Assembly (NCBI RefSeq): GCF_028416575.1
Contig: NZ_JAMQKB010000016.1
Coordinates: forward strand, 1 to 60,156
DNA from: Terrihalobacillus insolitus
GTDB lineage: Bacteria; Bacillota; Bacilli; Bacillales; Amphibacillaceae
Length of the DNA: 60,156 bases
Reading direction: 5' to 3'
Below the pieces are notes generated by a model. The model worked only from the letters and a program-made list of their open reading frames with translations, was not told where the DNA came from and did not search any database. Position numbers and translations under genes: made by a program. This document shows, piece after piece, positions 1-10,491 of the stretch. Position 1 is the first letter of the stretch; the number at the start of each line of letters is the position of its first letter.

Positions 1-398
<398 letters not shown>

Positions 399-511
399 AT
401 ATGTTTTATATGTCTTTCGTTCTTATCTAGTTTTGAAGGTATACAAAAAGTATTTGCTTTTTTGTCTAGAAAGTAATAGACTATATCTTGTCCTTGAAAT
501 TTGAATAACTG

Positions 512-627
512 TTTGGTGGTAATGGCGGAGAGGTCACACCTGTTCCCATGCCGAACACAGAAGTTAAGCTCTCCAGCGCCGATGGTAGTTGGGGCATTGC
601 CCCTGCGAGAGTAGGACGCCGCCAAGC
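512..627 (+). rRNA. rrf: 5S ribosomal RNA
   Basis: A 116-base 5S rRNA gene that starts TTTGGTGG and ends CCGCCAAGC; the two ends pair to form helix I. Conserved internal blocks such as GAGGTCACACC and CCGAACACAGAAGTTAAGC are present. It is the last gene of the rRNA operon and is followed at once by a terminator. Confidence 0.97.
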
Positions 628-632
628 ATTAG

Positions 633-669
633 AAAACCCGATCAACTTTTAATAGTTGATCGGGTTTTT
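633..669 (+). terminator. rRNA operon terminator
   Basis: A perfect 12-bp stem (636-647 with 654-665, ACCCGATCAACT and its complement) with a 6-base loop, followed by a T run. It is an intrinsic terminator directly after 5S rRNA. Confidence 0.93.
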
Positions 670-911
670 GGGTTTTCATTGATACCGTTCGCTTTTTTTA
701 TTTCTCCCTATGCATATCCACGATTCACTGGAGTAACATACATTGCTATAATAATTGCTCTATGTTTTAGCTATCCAATTCTAACAAGTTCTATTTAATT
801 TTTAAACTACATACTCTATACTTTAGTAAAATTGTCATTCATTTAATCTTTTAAGCAAACATTATTTTATCTAAAAAGGGTAAACAAAGGATATAGAAAA
901 GAGGGGTAGCA
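670..911. other. Intergenic region before mgtC
   Basis: About 240 AT-rich bases between the rRNA terminator and mgtC. A short open frame (589-798) overlaps 5S rRNA and is not a credible gene. I see no magnesium (M-box) riboswitch architecture and no convincing promoter with good -35 and -10 boxes. A GAGGGG ribosome binding site lies just before the mgtC start. Confidence 0.5.
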
Positions 912-1610
912 ATGGAAACATTAGTAGATGATATTGGAAGTGGCCACTTTAGTTTAATTATGGTTCGGATTCTAGTTGCACTTATTTTATCAGGTTTAAT
1001 TGGTTTTGAGCGTGAATTGAACAATCATTCAGCTGGATTTAGGACGCACATTCTTGTTGGAGTTGGATCGTGCCTAATGATGCTATTATCTTTATATGGA
1101 TTTGAGACTTACCTTGAGGAAAATAAGAATATTCAGTTTGACCCTGCACGAATACCGTCCTATGTCATTAGTGGCATCGGTTTTTTAGGTGCCGGCACTA
1201 TTATTGTTAATGGTGTTACCATTCGAGGACTCACAACGGCAGCATCCATATGGACAGTAGCAGGGCTTGGTTTAGTTATTGGTGCTGGAATGTACAGTGC
1301 AGCTGTTTTTACTACTATTGTTATTCTATTGAGCCTTGTCTTTCTAAATAATGTAGAAAAAGTGTTTACCAAAGGACGTAGACGTTTTCGTATGCGAATT
1401 GTTGCTGGGAACAAGGTGAAAATGGGACAGATAGAAGCGGTTATCGATTCCTTTCATCTATCGATTCGTCGAATGGAAATAGAAAAGAATTCGGACGATG
1501 AACGTACGGTGCTAATCGAAATAGAAAAGGGGCATGAAATTAACCAAGTAGTCTTGTTTGGAAAATTAGCAGAAATTGAGGATGTTAAATATATAAATGA
1601 AAGGGATTAA
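912..1610 (+). CDS. MgtC/SapB family membrane protein
   Basis: A 232-residue protein of the MgtC/SapB family. The N-terminal two thirds is hydrophobic, with about four or five membrane segments (roughly residues 14-32, 45-63, 85-103 and 110-145). It carries the family blocks GFERE, AGFRTH, ISGIGFLGAGTI and RGLTTAAS. The C-terminal ~80 residues form a soluble ACT-like domain. Family members are linked to growth under low magnesium and, in pathogens, to inhibition of F-type ATPase; the function here is inferred only from family. The gene stands alone between rRNA genes and ctsR, a place where B. subtilis has no such gene. Start ATG follows GAGGGG. Confidence 0.85.
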   Translation: METLVDDIGSGHFSLIMVRILVALILSGLIGFERELNNHSAGFRTHILVGVGSCLMMLLSLYGFETYLEENKNIQFDPARIPSYVISGIGFLGAGTIIVNGVTIRGLTTAASIWTVAGLGLVIGAGMYSAAVFTTIVILLSLVFLNNVEKVFTKGRRRFRMRIVAGNKVKMGQIEAVIDSFHLSIRRMEIEKNSDDERTVLIEIEKGHEINQVVLFGKLAEIEDVKYINERD

Positions 1611-1671
1611 GTAAAATTACCAAGTATGGAGGTTTTTTTACACAAGTATTGTCAATAATAATGCTAACTAT

Positions 1672-1699
1672 TTGCATCATCGCTTGACTGGAGTATAAT
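1672..1699 (+). promoter_or_regulatory. SigA-type promoter of ctsR operon
   Basis: TTGCAT (1672-1677), 16-base spacer, perfect TATAAT (1694-1699). Transcription would begin near 1706, inside or next to the CtsR operator, so bound CtsR would block initiation. Confidence 0.7.
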
Positions 1700-1707
1700 A
1701 TAAATAA

Positions 1708-1730
1708 AGTCAAAGATAGTCAAAGTCAAG
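1708..1730 (+). promoter_or_regulatory. CtsR operator
   Basis: A direct heptad repeat AGTCAAA (1708-1714), three-base gap, AGTCAAA (1718-1724), then a third partial copy GTCAAGA. This matches the known CtsR box (two GGTCAAA/AGTCAAA heptads with a 3-base spacer). It overlaps the expected transcription start of ctsR, so the operon is probably autorepressed and induced by heat or protein stress. Confidence 0.92.
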
Positions 1731-1748
1731 ATCTGAGGAGGAGGGTAA

Positions 1749-2210
1749 ATGAGCAACATTTCGGATATCATTGAGCAATATTTAAAAGAAATATTAAAAA
1801 CAAACCAAAATAATGAAATCGAAATTAAACGAAGTGAAATAGCTGATCGTTTCCAGTGCGTTCCTTCTCAAATTAATTATGTGATTAATACGCGCTTTAC
1901 TGTGGAAAAGGGTTATATAATTGAAAGTAAACGTGGCGGAGGCGGCTATATCCGAATCATTCGTGTAAGGAACAAAGATAAAGCAAAGCTAATTGATGAA
2001 ATTATTGCCATGATTAATCCAGAGGTGTCCCAACAAGCTGCACTTGATATTTTAGAAAGAATGTTTGAGGAAGATTTTATTACAAAGCGTGAGGCACGAA
2101 TTATGATGAATGCAATTAATCGCAACACATTATCCTTTCAATTACCACTTCGTGACGAGATTAGAGCTAGAATTATGACAGCTATGCTTGTCGCTCTTAA
2201 ATACGATTAA
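1749..2210 (+). CDS. ctsR: CtsR, repressor of class III heat-shock genes
   Basis: A 153-residue dimeric DNA-binding repressor of clp genes. The N-terminal winged helix-turn-helix contains the glycine-rich wing GGGGYIRI (about residues 64-71), which in the family contacts DNA and acts as the heat-sensing loop. The C-terminal helical domain is the site of McsB-directed arginine phosphorylation and ClpCP delivery in relatives. First gene of ctsR-mcsA-mcsB-clpC, preceded by its own operator. Start ATG follows a strong GAGGAGG at 1735-1741. Confidence 0.97.
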   Translation: MSNISDIIEQYLKEILKTNQNNEIEIKRSEIADRFQCVPSQINYVINTRFTVEKGYIIESKRGGGGYIRIIRVRNKDKAKLIDEIIAMINPEVSQQAALDILERMFEEDFITKREARIMMNAINRNTLSFQLPLRDEIRARIMTAMLVALKYD

Positions 2211-2223
2211 GGGGGGAGAAATA

Positions 2224-2775
2224 ATGGAGTGTCAGGAATGCCATGAACGTCCAGCAGCTCTACACTTTACACAAGTAGTAAACGGTGATAAGACAGAAGT
2301 GCACGTTTGTGAACATTGTGCAAAAGAAAAGGGCTATATGTCGTACGGTGAGGAAGGATATTCTTTACATCATCTATTGTCAGGGTTGTTTAATTTTGAG
2401 CCTTCTCCTTTTGGGAAGTCAACATCAACGTCAAATGAAAAGATTTCAGAACAGGGTTTAAAATGTCCGAAATGTGGAATGACCTATAAGGATTTCACCC
2501 GTGTAGGCAAGTTTGGCTGTTCGGAGTGTTACCAAGCTTTTTCAGATCGATTAAATCCTATTTTTAGACGTGTTCATAGCGGAAATACAAAGCATGATGG
2601 TAAGATACCTAAACGGATTGGAAGCAATCTTCATCAGAAGAAAGAGTTAGAACAGTATCGAATTAAATTACAGCAATTGATTGAACAGGAAGCTTTTGAG
2701 CAGGCAGCAAAAGTTCGTGATCAAATAAAAAAGTTAGAAAAAGAAGTGCATTGTAAGGAAGAAGGTGAGTTCTGA
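2224..2775 (+). CDS. mcsA: McsA, zinc-binding activator of McsB
   Basis: A 183-residue adaptor protein that activates the arginine kinase McsB and helps control CtsR. Four CxxC motifs are visible: C3-C6, a pair near residue 29, and two more in the central region (CPKC and CSEC), expected to bind zinc. The C-terminal ~40 residues are a UVR-type helical hairpin rich in Lys and Glu. The start at 2224 is chosen because GGGGGGAG sits 7 bases upstream; an in-frame upstream TTG lacks a site. The stop overlaps the mcsB start by one base (TGATG), indicating translational coupling. Confidence 0.96.
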   Translation: MECQECHERPAALHFTQVVNGDKTEVHVCEHCAKEKGYMSYGEEGYSLHHLLSGLFNFEPSPFGKSTSTSNEKISEQGLKCPKCGMTYKDFTRVGKFGCSECYQAFSDRLNPIFRRVHSGNTKHDGKIPKRIGSNLHQKKELEQYRIKLQQLIEQEAFEQAAKVRDQIKKLEKEVHCKEEGEF

Positions 2776-3839
2776 TGTCTTTAGAACAGTTTATTAGTAA
2801 GGCGGTTAGTCCTTGGTTAAAAGAAGATGGGCCTGACAGTGATATCGTGTTAAGCAGTCGTATACGCCTTGCCAGGAATTTTGATCAGATACCATTTCCG
2901 ATTATTGCAGATAAAAGTGAGTTAGAAAAAGTATTGGATTTTTTTGGTCAAGAATATCAGCACCAATCGTTTAAAGCATATGAGGATTTAGAGTTAGTTC
3001 AAATGCGTGATTTAAAACCTATTGAGAAGCGGGTTCTTGTTGAAAAGCATTTAATAAGTCCGCACCTTGCTGAAAGTAATGGTGAGAGCGCCGCCTTAAT
3101 ATCGAAAAGCGAACAAGTTTCATTAATGATTAATGAAGAAGACCACATTCGTATTCAACTGTATCTTCCAGGCTTTCAACTAGAGCGCGCACTACAACAG
3201 GCATTTGAATTTGATGACTGGCTAGAGGAGAAGATTAATTATGCATTTGATGAGCAACGAGGTTATCTTACAAGTTGTCCGACAAATGTTGGTACAGGAA
3301 TGCGCGCATCGGTCATGATGCATATTCCTGCTTTGGCATTAACCCAACAAATTAACAGAATGATCCCTGCAATAAGTCAGCTTGGTCTAGTAGCGAGGGG
3401 CATTTATGGCGAGGGTAGTGAAGCATTAGGTAATATTTTTCAGATTTCCAATCAAATTACTTTAGGGAAATCAGAATGGGATATTGTGGAAGACTTGCAA
3501 AGCGTCGTGCAACAGTTAATTGAACGGGAGCGTAAAGCTAGGCAATCGCTAATGGATCAAACAGGCCTTCAGCTAGAAGATCGTATCTTTAGATCTTATG
3601 GTATCTTAGAACATAGTCGTATCATAGAATCCAAAGAGGCGGCAAAATGTTTATCAGATGTAAGACTGGGTATTGATTTAGGATATTTAAAAAACATTTC
3701 CAATACGATTTTAAACGAGCTAACCATTTTGACACAACCAGGATTCTTACAGCAATATGCAAAAAAAACGTTGTCTCCAGATGAACGAGATGAATTAAGA
3801 GCATCTTTAATTCGGGAACGACTGGATCTTGAAAAATAA
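2775..3839 (+). CDS. mcsB: McsB, protein arginine kinase
   Basis: A 354-residue member of the phosphagen-kinase fold that phosphorylates arginine side chains on proteins, marking them for ClpCP degradation. Typical blocks are SSRIRLARN (about residues 27-35), [10 protein letters not shown] and the YGEGSEA loop. The C-terminal RDELRA (338-343) fits the RDxxRA allosteric phosphoarginine pocket known from McsB. Lies between its activator gene mcsA and clpC, as in other Bacillales. Confidence 0.97.
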   Translation: MSLEQFISKAVSPWLKEDGPDSDIVLSSRIRLARNFDQIPFPIIADKSELEKVLDFFGQEYQHQSFKAYEDLELVQMRDLKPIEKRVLVEKHLISPHLAESNGESAALISKSEQVSLMINEEDHIRIQLYLPGFQLERALQQAFEFDDWLEEKINYAFDEQRGYLTSCPTNVGTGMRASVMMHIPALALTQQINRMIPAISQLGLVARGIYGEGSEALGNIFQISNQITLGKSEWDIVEDLQSVVQQLIERERKARQSLMDQTGLQLEDRIFRSYGILEHSRIIESKEAAKCLSDVRLGIDLGYLKNISNTILNELTILTQPGFLQQYAKKTLSPDERDELRASLIRERLDLEK

Positions 3840-3862
3840 CTTTTGTAAGGAGGAAGGCCTTT

Positions 3863-6301
3863 ATGATGTTTGGTCGTTTTACAGAGAGAGCACAAAAGGT
3901 TCTAGCACTATCCCAAGAAGAGGCGGTTAGGCTAGGTCATAATAATATAGGTACAGAGCATATTTTATTAGGTTTAGTTAGTGAAGGTGAAGGTATTGCT
4001 GCAAAATCTTTAACATCTTTAGGGTTAGAAACAGAAAAAATACAACAAGAGGTAGAGCAACTGATCGGACGTGGTCAAAAGGCCTCCCAAACGATTCATT
4101 ATACACCACGAGCAAAAAAGGTGATTGAATTGTCCATGGATGAAGCGAGAAAGCTTGGACATTCATACGTCGGAACAGAGCATATTCTTCTCGGGTTAAT
4201 TCGAGAGGGTGAAGGTGTAGCAGCAAGGGTGTTAAATAATTTAGGTGTCAGCCTAAACAAAGCACGTCAACAAGTGCTTCAGTTACTTGGTAGCAATGAG
4301 TCAACATCTGCTCAGAATGGACGTGGTGGACAATCGGCAAATGCAAATACGCCAACGTTAGATTCACTAGCTCGAGATCTTACTTCTATTGCAAGAGAAG
4401 GAAATATTGACCCTGTAATTGGTAGGGAAAAGGAAATTGAGCGTGTTATTCAAGTACTTAGTCGACGGACAAAAAATAACCCGGTATTAATTGGTGAACC
4501 AGGAGTTGGTAAAACTGCTGTTGCAGAAGGATTAGCACAACAAATTATCAATAATGAAGTACCTGAAACATTACGCGATAAACGTGTGATGACATTAGAT
4601 ATGGGAACAGTTGTAGCTGGCACCAAATACCGTGGTGAGTTTGAGGATCGTTTGAAAAAAGTGATGGAGGAAATTCGGCAAGCTGGAAATATTATTTTAT
4701 TCATAGATGAGTTGCATACGCTTATTGGGGCAGGTGGTGCAGAAGGAGCAATTGATGCTTCCAATATTTTAAAACCGTCCCTTGCTAGAGGTGAACTACA
4801 GTGTATAGGTGCAACTACTTTAGACGAATACAGGAAATATATTGAAAAGGATGCAGCCCTTGAACGGCGATTCCAACCAATCCAAGTAAATGAACCGACA
4901 GTAGAACAGTCTGTCCAAATATTAGAGGGACTTCGTGACCGATATGAGGCACACCATCGAGTAACGATAACAGATGAAGCGATTGAAGCAGCTGCACAGT
5001 TTTCAGATCGTTATATTAGTGATCGTTTTCTTCCAGATAAAGCGATTGACTTAATAGACGAAGCAGCGTCAAAGGTTCGTTTGCGTTCCTATACAGCTCC
5101 ACCTAATTTAAAGGAATTAGAGCAAAATCTAGAAGAAGTTAGAAAAGAAAAAGATGCGGCAGTACAAAGCCAAGAATTTGAAAAGGCAGCCTCGTTAAGA
5201 GACACAGAACAGCGGTTACGTGATGAACTTGATAAAACAAAAAATGAATGGAAAGAAAAACAAGGTCAAGAAAGCTCAGAAGTAACAATGGAAGATATCG
5301 CAAGTGTCGTATCCACATGGACGGGTGTTCCTGTTTCTAAGCTAACGAAGGACGAAAGTGAACGTCTTTTAAACATGGAAGAAATCTTACACAATCGCGT
5401 AATTGGTCAAGAAGAAGCGGTAAAGGCCGTTTCCAAAGCTATTCGACGTGCAAGAGCAGGGTTAAAAGATCCAAAACGTCCAATCGGCTCTTTTATCTTT
5501 TTGGGTCCAACGGGTGTTGGTAAAACGGAGCTTGCTAGAGCATTAGCAGATGCGATGTTCGGTGATGAAGATGCCATGATCCGAATTGATATGTCTGAGT
5601 ACATGGAAAAACATGCAACATCTAGGTTAGTAGGTTCACCACCAGGCTATGTTGGATATGAAGAAGGTGGACAGCTGACTGAAAAGGTACGAAGAAAACC
5701 TTATTCTGTTGTCTTATTAGACGAAGTGGAAAAAGCACATCCAGAAGTGTTCAATATTTTGCTTCAAGTTTTAGAGGATGGCCGACTAACAGATTCAAAG
5801 GGCCGCGCTGTTGATTTTAGAAATACAGTATTAATCATGACCTCTAATGTCGGAGCGAGTGAGCTAAGGCGTAATAAGTATGTTGGCTTTAATTTAGATG
5901 GTGATGATGATCAGGACTACAAAGGTATGAAGTCAAAGGTTATGGATGAGATGAAAAAAGCCTTCCGTCCAGAGTTTTTAAACCGTATTGATGAAACGAT
6001 CGTATTCCACTCTCTAGAGAAGAAACATATGAGTGAAATTGTTACTTTAATGGTAGAACAACTGCAAAAACGCTTGTCTGCTCAAGAAATTGACTTTACA
6101 ATTTCCGATAAAGCAATTGAGAAAATAGCAAATGAAGGCTTTGACCCAGAATATGGAGCTCGCCCGCTTCGTAGATCCATTCAGAAAAATGTAGAGGATT
6201 TACTTTCAGAAGAGCTATTAAGGGAAGCGATCACTAAGGGGCAGAAAGTAAAAATAGATGTAGATAAAAAGGGTGCATTTAAAGTTAGTCCTAAGAAGTA
6301 A
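3863..6301 (+). CDS. clpC: ClpC, AAA+ unfoldase of the ClpCP protease
   Basis: An 812-residue class I Clp/Hsp100 ATPase that unfolds substrates, including arginine-phosphorylated proteins, and feeds them to ClpP. Order: double Clp-N repeat (about 1-145), AAA-1 with Walker A GEPGVGKT (211-218), coiled-coil middle domain with a UVR-like motif (about 410-475), AAA-2 with Walker A GPTGVGKT (548-555), and a ClpP-binding VGF loop in KYVGFN. The start codon pair ATGATG is preceded by AAGGAGG. Last gene of the CtsR operon. Confidence 0.98.
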   Translation: MMFGRFTERAQKVLALSQEEAVRLGHNNIGTEHILLGLVSEGEGIAAKSLTSLGLETEKIQQEVEQLIGRGQKASQTIHYTPRAKKVIELSMDEARKLGHSYVGTEHILLGLIREGEGVAARVLNNLGVSLNKARQQVLQLLGSNESTSAQNGRGGQSANANTPTLDSLARDLTSIAREGNIDPVIGREKEIERVIQVLSRRTKNNPVLIGEPGVGKTAVAEGLAQQIINNEVPETLRDKRVMTLDMGTVVAGTKYRGEFEDRLKKVMEEIRQAGNIILFIDELHTLIGAGGAEGAIDASNILKPSLARGELQCIGATTLDEYRKYIEKDAALERRFQPIQVNEPTVEQSVQILEGLRDRYEAHHRVTITDEAIEAAAQFSDRYISDRFLPDKAIDLIDEAASKVRLRSYTAPPNLKELEQNLEEVRKEKDAAVQSQEFEKAASLRDTEQRLRDELDKTKNEWKEKQGQESSEVTMEDIASVVSTWTGVPVSKLTKDESERLLNMEEILHNRVIGQEEAVKAVSKAIRRARAGLKDPKRPIGSFIFLGPTGVGKTELARALADAMFGDEDAMIRIDMSEYMEKHATSRLVGSPPGYVGYEEGGQLTEKVRRKPYSVVLLDEVEKAHPEVFNILLQVLEDGRLTDSKGRAVDFRNTVLIMTSNVGASELRRNKYVGFNLDGDDDQDYKGMKSKVMDEMKKAFRPEFLNRIDETIVFHSLEKKHMSEIVTLMVEQLQKRLSAQEIDFTISDKAIEKIANEGFDPEYGARPLRRSIQKNVEDLLSEELLREAITKGQKVKIDVDKKGAFKVSPKK

Positions 6302-6330
6302 TGGGAGTTCTTTATCTTTTGGATGATGAG

Positions 6331-6362
6331 ATCGGGAGGTTTTTAACACCTTCCGATTTTTA
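6331..6362 (+). terminator. Terminator after clpC
   Basis: A 10-bp stem (6331-6340 with 6348-6357, one G-T pair), 7-base loop and a T tract. It ends the ctsR-clpC operon. Confidence 0.85.
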
Positions 6363-6428
6363 ATACATCAATAATAAATTTTAAGAAAATTGATAGAATG
6401 ATGTAACATCTATGATAAGTAATTCGTA

Positions 6429-6434
6429 TATAAT
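6429..6434 (+). promoter_or_regulatory. -10 element before radA
   Basis: A perfect TATAAT 28 bases before the radA start. No good -35 box lies 16-18 bases upstream, so the promoter is only partly supported. Confidence 0.4.
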
Positions 6435-6461
6435 GGAGAGGTAGACAAGGGAGAGGTATGT

Positions 6462-7841
6462 TTGGCTAAGCGAAAATCAAAATTTGTCTGTCAAGAATGT
6501 GGATATGAATCCCCGAAATGGATGGGTAAATGTCCAGAATGTCAAAACTGGAATACGATGGTAGAGGAATTCGTAGCCTCCTCATCTCAGAACAGTTATC
6601 TGCACACATTTCAGGGTGTAAGCAGCACGAAAAAACCAGAGATCATAACCAAAATTAAATCAGAAAAAGAGCCTAGAATTACCACAAAAATGCCAGAATT
6701 TAACCGAGTTTTGGGAGGGGGAATTGTTCCAGGCTCATTAGTTCTTATTGGTGGAGATCCTGGTATTGGAAAGTCTACCTTATTGCTTCAAGTGTCAGCC
6801 CAGCTAGCAGATAAAGCATTTCCTGTTCTGTATATTTCAGGAGAAGAATCGACCAGGCAAACAAAGTTACGTGCTGACAGACTTGGAATTAAATCGGACT
6901 TACTTTATGTTTTGTCTGAAACAAATTTACTAGATGTAACGAATCAGATCGAGTTATTAAATCCCTCATTTGTCGTGATTGATTCTATTCAAACGATCTA
7001 TCGAGAAGAGGTTTCAAGTGCACCAGGAAGTGTGTCACAGGTTAGGGAATGTACGAGTGAGCTTATGCGTATCGCAAAAAGCAAAGGAATTCCAATTTTT
7101 ATTGTGGGGCACGTCACAAAGGAAGGTTCTATAGCAGGCCCGCGATTACTTGAGCATATGGTGGATGCCGTACTATATTTTGAAGGTGAGCGCCATCATA
7201 CCTTTCGAATCCTTCGAGGGGTGAAGAATCGATTTGGTAGTACGCATGAAATGGGAATATTTGAAATGAAAGAAGAAGGATTACGCGAAGTAAATAATCC
7301 GTCTGAAATTTTCCTAGAAGAGAGATCACAAGGTGCAGCAGGTTCGACCGTCGTTGCTTCCATGGAAGGAAGTAGGCCAGTTCTAGTTGAAATTCAGGCA
7401 CTAATATCACCAACTAGTTACGGTAACCCTAGAAGAATGGCTACTGGGATTGACCATAACCGGGTTCCTTTGTTAATGGCAGTCCTAGAAAAAAGAATCG
7501 GATTAATGCTTCAGAATCAAGATGCATATGTTAAAGTAGCAGGCGGTGTCAAGCTGGATGAGCCTGCAATTGATTTAGCCGTTGCAGTAAGTATCGCTTC
7601 TAGTTTTCGTAATCAGCCTTCAAGACCTGATGATGTTTTAATCGGAGAGGTTGGCCTCACGGGAGAGGTGAGAAGGGTTGCTCGAATTGATCAAAGGGTG
7701 CAGGAAGCAGCAAAGCTTGGTTTTAAACGTGCGATTATCCCCCAGAAAAATCTAGAAGGTTGGACTCCGCCAAAGTCGTTGGAAGTAGTGGGTGTGAACT
7801 CAGTTCAAGAGGCCCTGAAAGCAGCCCTAGGAGGAGCATAA
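6462..7841 (+). CDS. radA: RadA/Sms, branch-migration helicase for recombination
   Basis: A 459-residue DNA repair and recombination ATPase. Order: N-terminal C4 zinc finger (CQEC and CPEC, residues 10-30), RecA-like core with Walker [11 protein letters not shown] (97-106), the RadA-specific KNRFG motif in the middle, and a C-terminal Lon-protease-like domain with the family signature around [13 protein letters not shown] start after GGGAGAGG. In most Bacillales disA follows directly; here it does not, and only a two-codon frame starts after the radA stop. Confidence 0.97.
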   Translation: MAKRKSKFVCQECGYESPKWMGKCPECQNWNTMVEEFVASSSQNSYLHTFQGVSSTKKPEIITKIKSEKEPRITTKMPEFNRVLGGGIVPGSLVLIGGDPGIGKSTLLLQVSAQLADKAFPVLYISGEESTRQTKLRADRLGIKSDLLYVLSETNLLDVTNQIELLNPSFVVIDSIQTIYREEVSSAPGSVSQVRECTSELMRIAKSKGIPIFIVGHVTKEGSIAGPRLLEHMVDAVLYFEGERHHTFRILRGVKNRFGSTHEMGIFEMKEEGLREVNNPSEIFLEERSQGAAGSTVVASMEGSRPVLVEIQALISPTSYGNPRRMATGIDHNRVPLLMAVLEKRIGLMLQNQDAYVKVAGGVKLDEPAIDLAVAVSIASSFRNQPSRPDDVLIGEVGLTGEVRRVARIDQRVQEAAKLGFKRAIIPQKNLEGWTPPKSLEVVGVNSVQEALKAALGGA

Positions 7842-7890
7842 ATGGATTGAAAAACAAAAAACAAATGATTATTCGACAACCCTATTTAAA

Positions 7891-7919
7891 TTGACTAAAA
7901 CTGGTAATTATGATAAAGT
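7891..7919 (+). promoter_or_regulatory. Candidate promoter for yacL
   Basis: TTGACT (7891-7896), 17-base spacer, TAAAGT (7914-7919) with an upstream TG. It lies in the AT-rich gap where disA would normally be, and could give yacL its own transcription. Confidence 0.5.
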
Positions 7920-8002
7920 TATATATTATTATGTATTTATTTATTTAGAATTAGATTATTTTTAGAAAATTGGGTAATACTGTCTGATAGGAGGTGACGG
8001 CG

Positions 8003-9106
8003 GTGTTAAAAAAAATAGTGCAGCTATTCATCGTTATAGCAGGAGGTACAGTTGGCTATTTGTATATGCCAGATGTGGTAAGGTTACTTAACCCTACTGA
8101 AACGAAGTGGATGGAGTCCAGTTATGTAGGATTAGTGTTAGGTGCAATTATCTTGTTTTTATTAACATTTTGGTTTGTTGATTATATCGTAGATTTCCTG
8201 CGTTGGGTGGAAGAGACGCTAGTGAAAGCGCCGATTAGTGATTTGTTATTTGGTAGTCTAGGAATCATAGTAGGTTTGGTTATTGCTTTTTTAATTAATA
8301 TTCCGATCAAGGATATAGAGATTCAACCTGTGTCACAAGTTTTGCCAATCTTTTTGACATTTTTCTTAGGCTATCTGGGATTTCAGGTTGGATTTAAAAG
8401 AAGAGATGAGTTCTTAGGGCTGCTTATGATTGCCCGTAAAGAAAAGGATAGAGAGCGAAAAAAGCAATCGGATCAAGATGACTTAGATGATAACAAGCCC
8501 AAAGAAAAAATTCTGGATACAAGCGTTATTATTGATGGCAGAATTGCAGATATTTGCCAAACTAGTTTCCTAGAAGGAACGGTTATTATTCCACAGTTTG
8601 TCCTTGAGGAGCTACAACATATAGCGGACTCTTCTGATGTGTTAAAGCGTAATCGTGGACGACGTGGATTGGATGTGTTGAATCGAATGCAAAAGGATTT
8701 ACCAGTTAACGTAGAAATTTATGAAGGTGATTTTGAGGATATACAAGAAGTGGATAGCAAACTTGTTAAGCTTGCGAAGGTTATTAATGGAATTGTCGTA
8801 ACCAATGATTTTAATTTAAACAAAGTATGTGAATTCCAAAATGTTCAGGTGTTGAACATTAATGATCTTGCAAATGCTGTGAAACCAGTAGTGTTACCTG
8901 GTGAGGAATTGACTGTCCAAGTCATAAAGGACGGAAAAGAACAGAATCAGGGTGTAGCCTATTTAGATGACGGTACCATGATTGTTGTAGAGGAAGGAAA
9001 GAATTATATCGGTAAAACGATCGAGGTGCTTATCACAAGCGTTCTTCAGACTTCTGCGGGAAGAATGATCTTTGCAAAGCCTAAACTACTTGAAAAAGCA
9101 TTATAA
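8003..9106 (+). CDS. yacL: YacL, membrane PIN/TRAM domain protein
   Basis: A 367-residue protein with about four N-terminal membrane segments (residues 5-22, 40-65, 80-105, 112-130), a PIN nuclease-fold domain starting at ILDTSVIIDGR (about 170-285) and a C-terminal TRAM-like domain (about 300-360). The PIN acidic residues are present, so RNase activity is plausible but not proven. GTG at 8003 is preferred because AGGAGGTG lies 6-7 bases upstream; the resulting N-terminus MLKKIVQ matches relatives. Usually third in radA-disA-yacL; disA is missing. Confidence 0.93.
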   Translation: MLKKIVQLFIVIAGGTVGYLYMPDVVRLLNPTETKWMESSYVGLVLGAIILFLLTFWFVDYIVDFLRWVEETLVKAPISDLLFGSLGIIVGLVIAFLINIPIKDIEIQPVSQVLPIFLTFFLGYLGFQVGFKRRDEFLGLLMIARKEKDRERKKQSDQDDLDDNKPKEKILDTSVIIDGRIADICQTSFLEGTVIIPQFVLEELQHIADSSDVLKRNRGRRGLDVLNRMQKDLPVNVEIYEGDFEDIQEVDSKLVKLAKVINGIVVTNDFNLNKVCEFQNVQVLNINDLANAVKPVVLPGEELTVQVIKDGKEQNQGVAYLDDGTMIVVEEGKNYIGKTIEVLITSVLQTSAGRMIFAKPKLLEKAL

Positions 9107-9131
9107 AAAAGGTATAACAAATAGAGGAAAG

Positions 9132-9168
9132 CAAAAGTGATAACATTATGTTATCGCTTTTGTTCTTT
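9132..9168 (+). terminator. Terminator after yacL
   Basis: A perfect 13-bp stem (9132-9144 with 9150-9162) and a 5-base loop, followed by a T-rich but interrupted tail. Confidence 0.7.
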
Positions 9169-9184
9169 ATAGTGGATCGATGGT

Positions 9185-9205
9185 AAAACAGTCACCAAAT
9201 GATAA
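9185..9205 (-). repeat. Dispersed repeat, partial copy
   Basis: The segment AAAACAGTCACCAAATGATAA is the reverse complement, with two differences, of the middle of the repeat at 59437-59485. It lies just upstream of the ispD promoter. Confidence 0.6.
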
Positions 9206-9217
9206 CCTGTGTCTAAT

Positions 9218-9246
9218 TTGCCGACTTTTTTGAACCCACTTATAAT
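9218..9246 (+). promoter_or_regulatory. Promoter of ispD operon
   Basis: TTGCCG (9218-9223), 17-base spacer, perfect TATAAT (9241-9246), 21 bases before the ispD start. Confidence 0.65.
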
Positions 9247-9267
9247 AGTCAGTATAGGCGGAATAAT

Positions 9268-9948
9268 ATGATAGAATATCGTGTAATCGTTTTAGCAGCG
9301 GGTGAGGGGAAACGGATGAACGCAGGGGAAAATAAACAATTTATCAAAATTGGTCATAAGCCGTTAATCCTTCATACGTTAGATGTATTTAATAAAGACA
9401 AATGGTGTACGTCCATCGTATTAGTTGTCAATAAACGTGAAAAGGATCGGATGAAATCTATTCTCAAGGGCTTTCCATTGAAAAAAACCTTATCACTTGT
9501 TGAGGGCGGAATGGAACGTCAGGAAAGCGTTTTTTATGGACTAAAGCACATCAATGATGATGGATCGATTGTGTTTATTCATGATGGCGCCAGACCTTTT
9601 GTTTCGGTAGATAGCCTACACGAGCTAGCAGAGGAAACGAGTAAGACAAAGGCGGCTCTTCTTGCAGTTCCTGTTACAGACACAATTAAACAACGTAAGG
9701 GTTCTGAATTAAACACACTAGATAGAAAAACGTTATGGGCAGCACAGACACCGCAAGCTTTTCACTATGATATTATTTATCATGCACATAAACAAGCGGC
9801 TGAGACGGGCTTCCTTGGTACCGATGACGCTTCACTTGTGGAACGTACAGGACATCCAGTGTCAATTGTGAAGGGTAGTTATGATAATATTAAATTAACA
9901 ACCCCTGAGGATTTAAACAGAGCACAATCGTATTTAAAAAACAAATAG
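9268..9948 (+). CDS. ispD: IspD, MEP cytidylyltransferase
   Basis: A 226-residue 2-C-methyl-D-erythritol 4-phosphate cytidylyltransferase, third step of the non-mevalonate isoprenoid pathway. The nucleotide-binding loop VLAAGEGKRM is at residues 8-17 and the HDGARPF block near 110; TDDASLVE lies near the C-terminal third. Followed 18 bases later by ispF, so two enzymes of one pathway are translated together. The ribosome binding site is weak (AGGCGG). Confidence 0.96.
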   Translation: MIEYRVIVLAAGEGKRMNAGENKQFIKIGHKPLILHTLDVFNKDKWCTSIVLVVNKREKDRMKSILKGFPLKKTLSLVEGGMERQESVFYGLKHINDDGSIVFIHDGARPFVSVDSLHELAEETSKTKAALLAVPVTDTIKQRKGSELNTLDRKTLWAAQTPQAFHYDIIYHAHKQAAETGFLGTDDASLVERTGHPVSIVKGSYDNIKLTTPEDLNRAQSYLKNK

Positions 9949-9966
9949 CCAGAAAAGAGGATTTAC

Positions 9967-10464
9967 ATGTTTCGAATTGGCCAAGGTTTTGATGTCCATC
10001 AATTTGTAAACAATCGAGATTGTATCATTGGTGGGGTCAAAATACCTTATGAAATGGGGCTTTTAGGTCATTCTGATGCGGATGTTTTATTACATGCCAT
10101 TACAGATGCTTGTTTAGGGGCGATCGGTGAGGGAGATATCGGAAAGCACTTTCCTGACACAGATCAACAATATAAGGGCGCAGATTCCCAAGAATTACTC
10201 AAGGAAGTTTGGGGTATTGTTCGTGATAAAGGTTATCGTCTCGGAAATATGGATTGTACCATTATTGCACAGTCACCTAAATTGGCGCCGTATATAGAAA
10301 CGATATGCAAAAATATTGCCAGAATTCTAAAAGTCAATACATCACAGATTAATGTAAAGGCAACAACTACAGAAAAGTTAGGATTTACAGGGAGAAAAGA
10401 AGGGATTGCAGCACAAGCGGTTGTTTTACTATATGCAAACGAATCGTCTGACAACGTGCTTTAG
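9967..10464 (+). CDS. ispF: IspF, MECDP synthase
   Basis: A 165-residue 2-C-methyl-D-erythritol 2,4-cyclodiphosphate synthase, fifth step of the MEP pathway. Metal ligands D9 and H11 sit in GFDVHQF, the third histidine lies in the [12 protein letters not shown] block, and the C-terminal [13 protein letters not shown] signature is intact. Slightly longer than the usual 158-160 residues because of a short C-terminal tail. Cotranscribed with ispD and probably gltX. Confidence 0.97.
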   Translation: MFRIGQGFDVHQFVNNRDCIIGGVKIPYEMGLLGHSDADVLLHAITDACLGAIGEGDIGKHFPDTDQQYKGADSQELLKEVWGIVRDKGYRLGNMDCTIIAQSPKLAPYIETICKNIARILKVNTSQINVKATTTEKLGFTGRKEGIAAQAVVLLYANESSDNVL

Positions 10465-10491
10465 CCTAAACGAATCGAAAGGAGAATGACA

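Noticed and set aside
589..798. Plus-strand open frame beginning inside 5S rRNA
   Set aside because: It runs through the 5S gene and the rRNA terminator; no start signal.
912..1610. Magnesium riboswitch in front of mgtC
   Set aside because: I looked in 670-911 and saw no M-box-like structure or terminator.
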